Shown here piece by piece: positions 42,366-51,669 of a stretch of 64,000 bases of DNA. Each line of letters starts with the position of its first letter. The first letter of the stretch is position 1. Under the pieces are notes generated by a model. It saw only the letters and a list, made by a program, of their open reading frames with translations, was not told where the DNA came from and searched no databases. The stretch is from NCBI GenBank assembly GCA_004376375.1, contig SOJX01000153.1, positions 1 through 64,000 of the forward strand. The letters are read 5' to 3'. Both the position numbers and the translations under genes were made by a program. This stretch comes from Planctomycetota bacterium (GTDB taxonomy: Bacteria; Planctomycetota; E44-bin39).

Positions 42366-43541
42366 CTATTTCAAACGGATAAGCGTGTTGTACCACCCGC
42401 ATGCCCATACGTGGCCGGCGTTGAGGGCGCATACGCTTCTCAGATCGGTGGTCGTGCCGGAATCGGCAACAACCCAGCTTTGGCCGGCATCGGTTGTTTC
42501 GAGGACCGTACCGCCGTCTCCGACGCACCAGCCGTTATTGACATCTGCGAAATCGATTCCGTAGAGATGCCCCACGTCAATCGTCGCGCCGTGGTTCCAT
42601 GTCGCACCGCCGTCGGTGGTAAAGCCGAGCACGGACTGGCCGCTGGTGGCCGAGCCGTACAGACCGCATGCCCACGCGATATCGGAGGTGACGGCGTCGA
42701 CTCCCATGTAACAGAAATGGTTTGCGGGCATCGTCTGTTCCGACGTGCTGTCGCCGTCCGGAGTGTAGAGAATTGTTTTCCCCACAATCCATCCGGCTTT
42801 GCTGCCGGTAAACGACATGTCGAAAAGGCCCATCATGTGCGCGTTCTGGCGGTTAATCTCGCGGCCGCCCGATACGCTGTGAAGGTCACTGTCATGGTGG
42901 TTCTGGCTGCCGAGCGAGCAGATCAGTCCGTTTTCACCGTCGAAACCCCATATTCCCCATTCCTCGAAAACCGTTGAGGTCATTATCGGTATCCATTCCG
43001 CGCCACCGTTCGTCGTGACAAACGCCGGCGTGCATGAATAACCCGGCGCGCAGGTGGCGCCGCCGAGCGTGCTTACCCAGACGATGCTCGGGCTTACGGC
43101 GTGGACGTCGATAAACGCAAAGTTTTCATAAGGGGAACCGTTCGCGACCGAGTGCACCCCCTGTCCGTGCGCCCAGCTTCTCTTTTTATCGTGGCTGATG
43201 TTCTCGTACTGGTTCACCCAGGTGTCGCCGCCATCGGTTGTCTTGAGCAGGATGTTCGGCAAACCGACGGCCCAGCCGGTATTGGCATCCGCAAAACTTA
43301 CCGCATAGAAATGCGCGTTCGGATAACCGGAGTCGAGCGATTCCCAGGCCCCTCCCCCGGTCGTCGTGCCGGTCCCGGTACCCGTGCCGGTCCCGGTGCC
43401 GGTGCCCGTACCGGTTCCAGTGCCGGTACCGCTGCCGGTCGGTACCGTCCCCGTTACCACGTTTGGCTTGCTGTCGCCGCTGCTGCAGGACATGCCGGTG
43501 AAGAGCAGAACTGAAACAAATATAAAGATTACACGTTTCAT
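42366..43541 (-). CDS. Ycf48/BNR-type beta-propeller lipoprotein
   Basis: 391 aa. G-M-S-Cys19, a (GT)n stalk of about 11 units, then propeller blades of the Ycf48-like kind: FADANTGWAVG, LLKTTDGGDTW, FVTTNGGAEW, FTGSKAGWIVG, GFTTDGGATW, FADVNNGWCVG and LETTDAGQSW. The G-W-x-V-G and T-T-D-G-G-x-T-W alternation is diagnostic of the repeat, which usually serves binding. ATG 43541 has GGAG 8 nt upstream; ATG 43547 is possible but closer than ideal. Distinct from the propellers at 1002 and 2589. Confidence 0.87.
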   Translation of the reverse strand: MKRVIFIFVSVLLFTGMSCSSGDSKPNVVTGTVPTGSGTGTGTGTGTGTGTGTGTGTGTTTGGGAWESLDSGYPNAHFYAVSFADANTGWAVGLPNILLKTTDGGDTWVNQYENISHDKKRSWAHGQGVHSVANGSPYENFAFIDVHAVSPSIVWVSTLGGATCAPGYSCTPAFVTTNGGAEWIPIMTSTVFEEWGIWGFDGENGLICSLGSQNHHDSDLHSVSGGREINRQNAHMMGLFDMSFTGSKAGWIVGKTILYTPDGDSTSEQTMPANHFCYMGVDAVTSDIAWACGLYGSATSGQSVLGFTTDGGATWNHGATIDVGHLYGIDFADVNNGWCVGDGGTVLETTDAGQSWVVADSGTTTDLRSVCALNAGHVWACGWYNTLIRLK

Positions 43542-43559
43542 CGCCATGACTCCTCTCCT

Positions 43560-43660
43560 TCTTTCTTTATTTCTTTATTTCCTTGTTTCTATCAACGCCG
43601 CGCAAGCGCGGCCGCTAACATATCGATTATTTCCGTATTTCCTTATTTCCTTATTTCCTT
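43560..43660. repeat. 8-bp T-rich tandem arrays around an AA-loop hairpin
   Basis: TTTATTTC-type units (43560-43590), hairpin GCCGCGC-AA-GCGCGGC plus CGCTAAC (43597-43619), then TATTTCCT units (43628-43660). Low-complexity spacer between two lipoprotein genes. Confidence 0.6.
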
Positions 43661-43663
43661 ATT

Positions 43664-43691
43664 GGTACTCGGTACTCGGTACTTGGTACTT
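43664..43691. repeat. Heptamer tandem array GGTACTC/GGTACTT x4
   Basis: Two GGTACTC and two GGTACTT units, the same unit as at 28003-28030, 14 bp beyond the stop codon of the gene at 43706. Confidence 0.85.
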
Positions 43692-43705
43692 CTTTCCCCT
43701 TATTC

Positions 43706-44602
43706 TTATTCCTCGAGAATCAGTTTTTTGCCCGGGTAGTCGAAGCTGGCGCGGTGGAAACGGGCAAGAAAAGTCGCGCCGATAAGCCCGTCGATACCGT
43801 ACGCCGATTTCAGAGTATCGGCCGGAGTAGCGCTAGAGTCGTAGTACATAATCCCGTCGTACCTGACTCCGTTGAGCTCCATATACTCGGCTTTCCTTGT
43901 GCCGCCCGGGCTTCCGCTGCTGGTGCTGCTTATCTGGCTGCGGATGGCGGAGCAGAAAATAGTAATATCCCCGCCCGTATCGACGACGAAAACGCCCTGC
44001 GCGCCGCTTACCGTTCCCTGCACGAGCACGTAACCGTAGGTCTGCAGGTTGACGGGAACGCTGTTCGCCCCCGACGGCGGCGTATATCCGTCGGCGAAAG
44101 TTATCGTCTGGTCGTCGTAGTTAACAGAAAGGACTTTGTCGCCGTAGAATTTTCGCCCCATAAGAACGTCATGGCCCCTGTCCTGCTGCGTAACGGGCAC
44201 GCTGTTCAGAGAATACGTTCCGCCGTCGCCGGTAACGGAAAAGGAAGTGGTGCTTCCTATACCGGCCTTGCTCCTGAAAGCCGAGCTTACGCAGCTCGTG
44301 TCCGCGGCGCCGGTATCGACCATTGCGCTGCTTGTCGTAACGCCGTTGAACGTGGCCTCGTCAAGTACCGGCGTTGGGCAGCTCGAGCCCGGATGCCAGG
44401 TCACGGTCACGGGATTGACAAAATCACCGTTGACCACCGGACCCGTGCCGGTGCCCGTACCGGTACCTGTCCCGGTTCCGGTTCCGGTGGCCGTGGGTGT
44501 AGTTGCAATCTTTGGTGATTTGCTGCTGCTCCCGCAGGCCGCGAGGCTGATGCTGACAAGAGCTGCAATCAGTAAGTAACCGAGTATTCTCGTTTTTGTC
44601 AT
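43706..44602 (-). CDS. Tandem retropepsin-like aspartic protease lipoprotein
   Basis: 298 aa. L-A-A-Cys23, a short (GT)n stalk, then two clan-AA units. Unit 1 (about 75-172) has S-A-M-V-D96-T-G-A-A-D and LMGRKFYGDKVLSVNYDDQTI. Unit 2 (about 188-298) has G-V-F-V-V-D208-T-G-G-D and G-I-D-G-L-I-G-A-T-F-L-A-R-F, followed by the typical FDYPGKKLIL end. Each has the D-T-G plus hydrophobic-hydrophobic-G pattern of retropepsins, and the pair could fold as one bilobal enzyme. ATG 44602 has GGAGG upstream. Likely an active surface protease; target unknown. Confidence 0.84.
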   Translation of the reverse strand: MTKTRILGYLLIAALVSISLAACGSSSKSPKIATTPTATGTGTGTGTGTGTGTGPVVNGDFVNPVTVTWHPGSSCPTPVLDEATFNGVTTSSAMVDTGAADTSCVSSAFRSKAGIGSTTSFSVTGDGGTYSLNSVPVTQQDRGHDVLMGRKFYGDKVLSVNYDDQTITFADGYTPPSGANSVPVNLQTYGYVLVQGTVSGAQGVFVVDTGGDITIFCSAIRSQISSTSSGSPGGTRKAEYMELNGVRYDGIMYYDSSATPADTLKSAYGIDGLIGATFLARFHRASFDYPGKKLILEE

Positions 44603-44649
44603 CTCATGACCTCCGTTTATCCTTATCGCAAAAGCAGGATTTTCAACCG

Positions 44650-45432
44650 TTACTTCGTTGTAATATTCATCTGCGGCGCGTTATTATCAAAAGTATTCGG
44701 GTGCTTCCAGCCGGTCTTGAAGCTGAGTATGTGGCTCCAGCTCGACCCTTGCGAACAAGCCGATTTGCACCCCACGGAGTTGGAATCGTCGCAGAAAAGG
44801 TACCTGTCCTGGGGAGTGGTTAGATTTGTTCCAGCGCGTACGCATGCACCCGAGTCAACAACGCAGTCGTAAGCTTCCCATGCATTCGGGTATTGCAGTT
44901 TAAAGTGTGAGAATTCATGTACAAAGACTGGTATCAGGAACTCGGTGCCTGTGCCGAACCTTTCGTTCGTCCTGGCAGTGCCGGGGCTGGTGTAATCCGG
45001 TGTATACCAGCCAAGGACGCCCGGCGGCACAGTTTTAAGGCCGGGATGGCCCCCCGTCTCCACACCTTTCTTTGTAATATACCAGTGGCAACCTACGATG
45101 CCGTAACCGTAGCCGATAGTCACGTCGGGAAAATACATCTGCCCCTCGGTGGCCTCCCAGAGACATTGGCCGGCCTGCCTGACACGGTCTTCGAATGCGC
45201 TCTTCTCGGACTCAGTCATGGTAAGATCCAGGTGTGCTATCAGCGAAAAACTCTCCGCCGTAATGGAACCGGTACCCGTACCAGTACCCGTACCGGTACC
45301 GGTGCCGTTACCCGTACCCGTCGGCGTGCTGGATTTACCGCCGGACTTGCTGCCGCCGCCGCACCCCTGGCAATACACGAGGACGAGACATATAACAATC
45401 ACACCTGAAAATGTGAAAAGCCTTCGTCTCAT
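44650..45432 (-). CDS. HExxH metallopeptidase-like lipoprotein (ATEGQMY family, third)
   Basis: 260 aa. C-Q-G-Cys24, a (GT)n stalk, then CLWEATEGQMYFPDVTIGYG, F-V-H172-E-F-S-H176, Cys pairs (CVVDSGACVRAG) and FKTGWKHPNTFDN. It shares with 11988 and 40848 the ATEGQMY segment, the HExxH site about 80-90 residues later and the terminal W-K-H motif, but is otherwise diverged. It follows the STAS gene 45464-45820 after 31 bp, so it is the first lipoprotein of this operon. RBS AAAGGGG. Confidence 0.81.
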   Translation of the reverse strand: MRRRLFTFSGVIVICLVLVYCQGCGGGSKSGGKSSTPTGTGNGTGTGTGTGTGTGSITAESFSLIAHLDLTMTESEKSAFEDRVRQAGQCLWEATEGQMYFPDVTIGYGYGIVGCHWYITKKGVETGGHPGLKTVPPGVLGWYTPDYTSPGTARTNERFGTGTEFLIPVFVHEFSHFKLQYPNAWEAYDCVVDSGACVRAGTNLTTPQDRYLFCDDSNSVGCKSACSQGSSWSHILSFKTGWKHPNTFDNNAPQMNITTK

Positions 45433-45463
45433 GGCAAACCCCTTTCCCTGATTATGAGAATTA

Positions 45464-45820
45464 TCAGAGACTGCCGATAATGCTTGCCTGCGTTACAGCG
45501 GTTACAGCATTTCGTACTGTTTCGCTTTCTGCATCCGAAGTGAATTTGACGCCGGTGAATTCTTCGTCGCAGAAACTCAGCAACGGCGGAATCACCTTGA
45601 CGTCGACACTTCCGTTTTCCCTGCGAAGCCAGTCGAAAATAGTCACACCCACGGAATCAACCGAGGTGCAGTCGTGAAGGTCGAGGACTATGGAATACTT
45701 CTGCTCCGCGAGTTGGCGCAGGAACGTGAAGCAGTTTCGAGCAACGTGCCCGATAAGCTTGCCGGCCACCTGAAGCTCCACAGCCTGATTTTTCATTAGG
45801 ATTGATATTTCGGTGCTCAT
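45464..45820 (-). CDS. STAS-domain protein, first gene of a lipoprotein operon
   Basis: 118 aa STAS domain, the most divergent of the four: QVAGKLIGHVARNCFTFLRQ, SIVLDLHDCTSVDSVGVTIFDWLRREN and a longer C-terminal helix (SETVRNAVTAVTQ). The Ser of T-S-V-D-S-V-G is kept. ATG 45820 follows GGGAGAAAT. Five lipoprotein genes follow on the same strand (44650, 43706, 42366, 41728, 40848). A sigma-54 element lies 39 bp upstream, and the giant kinase/activator gene 46054 is divergent, suggesting that the activator controls this operon. Confidence 0.88.
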   Translation of the reverse strand: MSTEISILMKNQAVELQVAGKLIGHVARNCFTFLRQLAEQKYSIVLDLHDCTSVDSVGVTIFDWLRRENGSVDVKVIPPLLSFCDEEFTGVKFTSDAESETVRNAVTAVTQASIIGSL

Positions 45821-45858
45821 GGTATAATTTCTCCCAACTACCTTTATGTATTACAGAC

Positions 45859-45873
45859 GCAATAAAGGTGCCG
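45859..45873 (-). promoter_or_regulatory. Putative sigma-54 promoter of the STAS/lipoprotein operon
   Basis: Minus strand reads CGGCAC, 5 bp (CTTTA), TTGC: full match except the first base. The leader to ATG 45820 is about 27 nt. Confidence 0.8.
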
Positions 45874-45897
45874 TATAGAACGTCAATAGCGAGTACT

Positions 45898-45913
45898 ATA
45901 TAACTGGTTATAT
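45898..45913. promoter_or_regulatory. Palindrome ATATAAC-TG-GTTATAT
   Basis: Perfect 7-bp arms with a 2-bp centre, between the divergent sigma-54 promoter (25 bp away) and the kinase/activator gene. Same geometry as the palindrome at 19544-19559 near the other activator. Candidate operator. Confidence 0.5.
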
Positions 45914-46015
45914 TTCAAGAGGATACGTCATTTTACCTCTCAAGTAACTCGAAGTTGTCTTTGTTTTCTTAAGATTACGGGGGCTGGGCTTGGGAGAAAA
46001 TATCCCATCTTATAG

Positions 46016-46044
46016 TTGTTATTTCCCGGGTAAACAGGTACAAT
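46016..46044 (+). promoter_or_regulatory. Sigma-70-type promoter of the giant kinase gene, near leaderless
   Basis: TTGTTA, 17-bp spacer, TACAAT, with ATG 9 nt after the -10 box. The transcript is expected to start within about 3 nt of the ATG; no Shine-Dalgarno is visible. Confidence 0.65.
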
Positions 46045-46053
46045 AGCAGTTCT

Positions 46054-49000
46054 ATGGAGCGAGAAGACCAGAATCCCTCATCACAAGACGGCGATTTCGC
46101 TATCCGCGAAACGCCGATATCCAGGTTCATAGTCTCTTCGACCAGAGAGCGCCGCGCTCTCGAGCATCCGTATGAACCCGGCAAGACCATCGCCAACCGG
46201 TACCGCGTTGAGCGCGAAATCGGCGTCGGAGGAATGTGCACAGTCTATCTCGTTTCCGAGTTAAAGCGGCCCGAGCACTCCCTCGCCCTCAAGGTCGTAG
46301 CGGGCGAGACAAATCCCGTACGCCTTGAGACCTTCCGGAACGAGTTTCGTATTCTCGTTCACTTAAACCATGAAAACCTGATCCGCGTATTCGACTTCGG
46401 CCTGCTTCCCGACAACTTCGGGTTTTTCTATACGGCGGAGTTCATCGAAGGATCAGACCTGCTCGAAGCCAACGTCGGCGCCAAAGAAGACACGCTTATC
46501 GACTGCATTGTTCAGGTGTGCCGCGCGCTCGAGTACGTTCACGCGAGGGGATTCGTCCACTATGACGTGAAACCGAAGAACCTGCTCGTTACGCGCGGCG
46601 GCGTTGTGAAACTGACCGACTTCGGCCTCAGCGCACTGGCCGGGCGCGGCCTTGGGAAGCGCGTACGCGGCACGCCCGCTTACACCGCCCCCGAAATAAT
46701 TACCGGCGCAGACATAGACCATCGCGCCGACCTTTATTCCCTGGGTGTAACCCTGTACGAGATTATTACAGGCGTATTGCCTTTCCGGGAGCGCGACCTG
46801 CATGAAATCTTCAAAGCGCACGTTACCGAGCCTCCAAAACAATTGCGCGCCATACGTCCCGATATGCCGGAATATCTCGAGCCGATTATCCTGCGACTTC
46901 TCGCGAAGAACCCGGCCGACCGATTCGACAGCGCAAACGCGGTAATCGAGGCCCTGGCAAAGGCGCGCGGCTCCGAAATAGAGATCCAGCCCGAAAGCTC
47001 TGCCGAAGGATACATGCGGATGCCGCCCTTTTGCGGCCGCGATACCGAGATGGAAACTGTCCGCTCCACTCTCGACAGGCTTACCGAGGGCCGCGGCGGA
47101 CACATTCTCATCGAAGGGCCCAGCGGCACGGGCTGCACGCGCTTCCTTCGCGAGATACATTTTGAGGCGCAGCTTCGCGGCTGCGTCACCGCTTCCGGAC
47201 ACGCAGGTGCCGATGATCTCTTCGAGAAACTGGCCGCAGAACTGGCCACCCACCCCACAATCGAGCCGTCGCCGGTACCCGAAAGCGATGACGAATTGAA
47301 AACTACAGAGGCACGCTCCGCCCTTCCCGATACCGTGGCGCACATCGTCGCCGCCGCCGAAAACGAGCCGGTCGTCGTGACAATCGACGACACGCACACG
47401 GCCTTGCCACCGACCCGCGCCGTCCTCGAGCGCCTCGGGCAGATGCTCACGACCTCCGATGCCCCGGCCATGCTCCTGATTACCGCACGGCACGATACGG
47501 AACGTGAAGACGCTATCGCCGTGCCGCAGACGATTCGCCTCCGTCTGCGCGCCCTTACGCTCGAAGAAGTCGGCGAAGTAACGACCCGCATGTTCGGCCG
47601 CATACCCGCTCCCGAGCTTTTCGTATCCCGCCTTGCGAAAGCGACCGGGGGCACTCCGCGCGCCGTAGTCGAAACGCTTCGCATGCTCGTCTCGTCCGGG
47701 GAAATCGCGGTGGTCGAAGGGAAATGGCAATTTCGCGGCGGGCTGGAGCCGCTGACCATACCGCAGACGCTTGCCGAGTTTTACGAAAATCAGGCTGCCG
47801 CGCTCCGCAGTCTTTCCCACAACCTTGCGTTCAATATCGCGTTGCTTGACCGCCCGGCGGCGATGACGGAAGTCTCTTCCCTGCATGACAATCCCGCAAA
47901 GCAGATCGCCGCATCGCTGGGAGAGCTCGAGCGGCACGGAATCATCCGCCGCACCAACGGGCGGGTCGTGATTGCGAACCAGGGAATCAGGGATGCACTG
48001 TTTGCCACGCGCACCAGGGTCACGCTCAGGTCGAGGCACAAGCTCCTGGCTGAAAAGCTGGCAGGTATCCGCGACCGCGGTCCCGGCGACCTGGAGATCG
48101 CCCGGCATTTCCTTCTCGGCGGCTCGAAGCGAAAGGGACTGCGTTACGGCCTTTCCGGGATAGAAACCGGCGAGGTGGAGAAAGACCGTGCGGCCGCGGT
48201 GCCGACGCTCGAAGACCTGCGCGCGGTCTCGCAGAAATCCTCACGCGCGATCCGCGCGAAAATCCTCTACGCGCTTATAGATGCGCTGGAAACCAGGAGC
48301 GATCCCGAAACGGCCATAGAAGTAATCGAAGAGTACCTGAGCATAGTGCCGCGCAAGGAACCGGTTGAGCGCCGCGCCCGAATGCAGCGCTCTGCCGCCG
48401 AATATTACAACCGCCTGGACCGTCCGGAAGACGCGGACACGGCCTGGGGCCGGGCGCTCGAACTCCTCGAACCCGGTTCGTCCGACCACCTCAACACGCT
48501 GGTCGCGTATGCGGGCTCGCTCGAGAAACGCGGCAATTTCGCCGAGGCGGAGCGCATCCTTCTGGACGCAATGGAACAATTTGGAGGCAGAAAAAACTTT
48601 GGAATGGTTGCCGTTTACATGGGCCTTGCCCGGATTGCGGTCCGGCGCAACCAGGGAGAGATTATCTTTTCTTACGCCCAGCGGGCGCTTTCACTCGCGC
48701 GCAAAATCGGTAAAGATAAAAACCCCGGCCTCATCAGTTTTCTGGGCGTAAGTCATATGATCAAGTATGAGCACGAGGAAGCGGAGAAACACCTCACCCG
48801 GGCGAGGCAACTGGCAATAGACCAGAATGAGCTGAGGACGCTTGCAACCATTAACCACAACCTCATGTCCACGTACTTCAGCCTGGGGAAGATCGACGAA
48901 GCCCGCCAGATAGCCGCGGAATCGGAAACCATACTGCGCCGCTACGGCAACTTCCAGAGCCTCGCACACCTTTACATTATCCTCGCGCGCGAAGCATGGC

Positions 49001-51669
49001 GGCACATGGGAAGCAAGGCTGCGGTTTCATACATGGAAAAGGGCCTGGAATACGTCCGCATCTCCCGTTCACCTGCAAGAGAATACGATGTCCTTGTCAC
49101 CACGGCAGACATCCTGGAGGCGTCCGGTGATTTTGCAGCCGCGATAGAATACTGCGAAGAAGCAGACAGCCTGGCGGAGCGCAGCGGTCTTGAACTCTCC
49201 AGCACTCCCTCAACTGTGAAAGCGCTTTGCCTGGTTTACACCGGTAACGTAGCAAATGCCTTTAAATCCGCGGAACGCGGGCTGGAGCTGGCGCTCAAAA
49301 GAACCGGCAAGCAGATGATCCTGATAGCAAAGCAGACTCTCGGCGAGGTCGCCCTGCTTGCAGGCGATATCCGCTTGTTTCTGGAACTGGTTGACGCCTT
49401 CGAGGACTCCGTGCCGAAGGAAAGCCTCGAGCGCCGTTTCGAAACGCTGATTCTTTCCGCGGAGTTCTGGTTCCGTATGGGACAGTTCGGACGCGTATCG
49501 GAACTACAACGCCGGATTGAAGCCGAGCCCGGGATGGCCAAATCAGATATGAACCGCGGCACGAACGCGATAATGACCGGCAGGATGGCGACCTCGCGTT
49601 ATCGCTTCAAGGACGCGGAGAAAGCATTCCGGACCGCCAACCACCTCCACAGCGCGGACCGCGACGTCGTGGATTTCCTGAGGCTGCGCCACGGCGAGGT
49701 CGAACTGGAACTCTGCAGGCGTGACATGGAAGCGGCCGGCGCTCAAGTCAGGCAACTGGAAGCCGCGGTCGATGCATTGCCTGGTTCGCCAATGTATTAC
49801 CGTTTGCTTTCGCAATGCTGCCGCGCGCGCCTTGCGCTGCTCGAGGGCGACATGGACGCCGCGTACCGCGAGGCGATGAGCGGAATGCACGAGACACGCG
49901 GCGCGGGCTATCGTCTGCTGCATCTCGATTTCACGAAAATTGCGGCAAAAACGTCCCGCGACATGGAAGAGGCAAAACAACTGCGTGAGAACGCAGCCGC
50001 GCTCGTCGCTGAAATGACGGAACCGCTCGACGAATCGATTCGCGAAACGGTCCGCGGACATCTCCTCGCCCCGCCGCACGAGAGCCTGCCGTTTGAGAAA
50101 ACCGAATCGGGGCCCGACGCGGGCAGCGACATTTCTGAAGACCTGGTCCGGCTTGCGATATTTCTGTCCCGGGAAAACGATCCGCAGCGCGCCATCGAGG
50201 CCATCCTGGACGTTGCTTTCCAAACCCTCAACGCGAAACGTGCGTTTGTCGTCGTCCGCGAAAAAGACGGACTGGCTTTCTCCGGCCACCGCCATGCGTC
50301 CGGCGCCGCACCGGAAGCTCCCGACAGGGAAGTGTCAAAGACGATTATCGAGCGCGTAATCGGAACCGGTGCGCCGGTATTTTGCGAGCGGGCAAAGGAC
50401 GATTCAATTCTGGCCGCGTCAAAGAGCGTCATCGATCTCGATCTTCTCTCGATTCTCGCCGTGCCCGTCAGGATCGGCGACGCGGTTCAGGGCTGCCTCT
50501 ACCTCGACAACGCAAACACGGCCGGCGCCTTTTCACCAAAGGACCGGCGGCTTGCCGAATACCTTGCCAGCCTGGCGGGCGCCGCACTCGACAGGCAACT
50601 GCTGCTCCAGAAATCCAGGGAAGCCGCGGAGTCGATGCGATACCGAATCGAGAAACAGTCGGCCGAATTCGAGATCGTGCGCCGGGAGCTGGCGGAAGAA
50701 AAAGCCGCGCGCGAAACCGAGATGGGTTTAAACGCCATCGTGGGCCAGAGCCCGGCCGTGCGCGAACTCGTGGAAATGGTCCGGCGCGCGGCGACGGCCG
50801 GTTTCCCCGTGCTCCTTACGGGAGAAAGCGGAACAGGAAAAGACCTTGCCGCGAAGGTGCTTCATAATATAAGCCCGCGGCGTAACGCAAGGATGGTCAC
50901 CGTGAGCTGCGGCGGCATACCGGAATCGCTTTTCGAAGCCGAGCTTTTCGGCGTGGAGCGCGGCGCATTCACCGGCGCGGAGGAGACCAGGCCCGGCCTG
51001 GTCGAGCTTGCGCACGGCGGCACGCTTTTCCTGGATGAGCTCGGCGACCTCCCGCAGTCCGCCCAGAACGCGCTGCTCCGGGCGGTTTCAGAAGGCACGA
51101 TACGGCGCGTCGGCGGCCGCGAGTCAATAACCGTTGACGTTCTCATCATCTCCGCGTCGAACCATAACCTGTCGAAACTTGTCGATGAAGGCGGACTGCG
51201 GCCCGACCTGCTTTACCGGCTGAACACTGTCGAGATTATTCTGCCGCCGCTGCGTGAGCGCGAAGGCGACATTCCACTTCTTACGGCGCACTTCCTGGAA
51301 GAGATAGCCGGGGTTTACGGCGGTAAAACAAAACCCCTGTCACTCGCGGCAATGGAACGGCTGGAATCGTATTCGTGGCCCGGCAACGTGCGCGAGCTTC
51401 GAAACGTCCTCGAGCGGGCCTTCATGGTCGCACAGCAGAGAATAACGCCGTCCGATCTCAATCTTGGGGCCGCGCGACCCGGCGGTGCCGCCGAGTCAAA
51501 ACCGGAGCTCGAGGCGCTCAAACTCGTTGACATCGAACGAACGCACATCCTGCGCGTCTTCGAACTCAACAAGGGGCAAATAGGCAAAACAGCCGAGGAC
51601 CTGGGAATCAACCGCCGCACCCTCCGCTACAAACTTGCAGGGTACAAAAAGGACGGTTACATCTCTTAA
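46054..51669 (+). CDS. Giant Ser/Thr kinase - ATPase - TPR - GAF - sigma-54 activator
   Basis: 1871 aa in five parts. A protein kinase domain (about 50-310) has E-I-G-V-G-G-M-C, A-L-K-V-V, H169-Y-D-V-K-P-K-N (Tyr replaces the Arg of HRD) and D189-F-G. A PknK-type signalling ATPase (about 350-640) has a Walker A reading GPSGTGCT, with Cys where Lys is expected. Long TPR helices run to about 1300. A GAF domain lies at about 1364-1520. The sigma-54 AAA+ domain has GESGTGKD (about 1590), GAFTGA (about 1637) and TLFLDELGD, followed by a C-terminal HTH (GQIGKTAEDLGINRRTL). One protein thus joins phosphorylation, sensing and sigma-54 activation. Divergent from a sigma-54-controlled STAS/lipoprotein operon. 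The next gene is a paralogue, and 61461-64000 is another. Confidence 0.94.
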   Translation: MEREDQNPSSQDGDFAIRETPISRFIVSSTRERRALEHPYEPGKTIANRYRVEREIGVGGMCTVYLVSELKRPEHSLALKVVAGETNPVRLETFRNEFRILVHLNHENLIRVFDFGLLPDNFGFFYTAEFIEGSDLLEANVGAKEDTLIDCIVQVCRALEYVHARGFVHYDVKPKNLLVTRGGVVKLTDFGLSALAGRGLGKRVRGTPAYTAPEIITGADIDHRADLYSLGVTLYEIITGVLPFRERDLHEIFKAHVTEPPKQLRAIRPDMPEYLEPIILRLLAKNPADRFDSANAVIEALAKARGSEIEIQPESSAEGYMRMPPFCGRDTEMETVRSTLDRLTEGRGGHILIEGPSGTGCTRFLREIHFEAQLRGCVTASGHAGADDLFEKLAAELATHPTIEPSPVPESDDELKTTEARSALPDTVAHIVAAAENEPVVVTIDDTHTALPPTRAVLERLGQMLTTSDAPAMLLITARHDTEREDAIAVPQTIRLRLRALTLEEVGEVTTRMFGRIPAPELFVSRLAKATGGTPRAVVETLRMLVSSGEIAVVEGKWQFRGGLEPLTIPQTLAEFYENQAAALRSLSHNLAFNIALLDRPAAMTEVSSLHDNPAKQIAASLGELERHGIIRRTNGRVVIANQGIRDALFATRTRVTLRSRHKLLAEKLAGIRDRGPGDLEIARHFLLGGSKRKGLRYGLSGIETGEVEKDRAAAVPTLEDLRAVSQKSSRAIRAKILYALIDALETRSDPETAIEVIEEYLSIVPRKEPVERRARMQRSAAEYYNRLDRPEDADTAWGRALELLEPGSSDHLNTLVAYAGSLEKRGNFAEAERILLDAMEQFGGRKNFGMVAVYMGLARIAVRRNQGEIIFSYAQRALSLARKIGKDKNPGLISFLGVSHMIKYEHEEAEKHLTRARQLAIDQNELRTLATINHNLMSTYFSLGKIDEARQIAAESETILRRYGNFQSLAHLYIILAREAWRHMGSKAAVSYMEKGLEYVRISRSPAREYDVLVTTADILEASGDFAAAIEYCEEADSLAERSGLELSSTPSTVKALCLVYTGNVANAFKSAERGLELALKRTGKQMILIAKQTLGEVALLAGDIRLFLELVDAFEDSVPKESLERRFETLILSAEFWFRMGQFGRVSELQRRIEAEPGMAKSDMNRGTNAIMTGRMATSRYRFKDAEKAFRTANHLHSADRDVVDFLRLRHGEVELELCRRDMEAAGAQVRQLEAAVDALPGSPMYYRLLSQCCRARLALLEGDMDAAYREAMSGMHETRGAGYRLLHLDFTKIAAKTSRDMEEAKQLRENAAALVAEMTEPLDESIRETVRGHLLAPPHESLPFEKTESGPDAGSDISEDLVRLAIFLSRENDPQRAIEAILDVAFQTLNAKRAFVVVREKDGLAFSGHRHASGAAPEAPDREVSKTIIERVIGTGAPVFCERAKDDSILAASKSVIDLDLLSILAVPVRIGDAVQGCLYLDNANTAGAFSPKDRRLAEYLASLAGAALDRQLLLQKSREAAESMRYRIEKQSAEFEIVRRELAEEKAARETEMGLNAIVGQSPAVRELVEMVRRAATAGFPVLLTGESGTGKDLAAKVLHNISPRRNARMVTVSCGGIPESLFEAELFGVERGAFTGAEETRPGLVELAHGGTLFLDELGDLPQSAQNALLRAVSEGTIRRVGGRESITVDVLIISASNHNLSKLVDEGGLRPDLLYRLNTVEIILPPLREREGDIPLLTAHFLEEIAGVYGGKTKPLSLAAMERLESYSWPGNVRELRNVLERAFMVAQQRITPSDLNLGAARPGGAAESKPELEALKLVDIERTHILRVFELNKGQIGKTAEDLGINRRTLRYKLAGYKKDGYIS

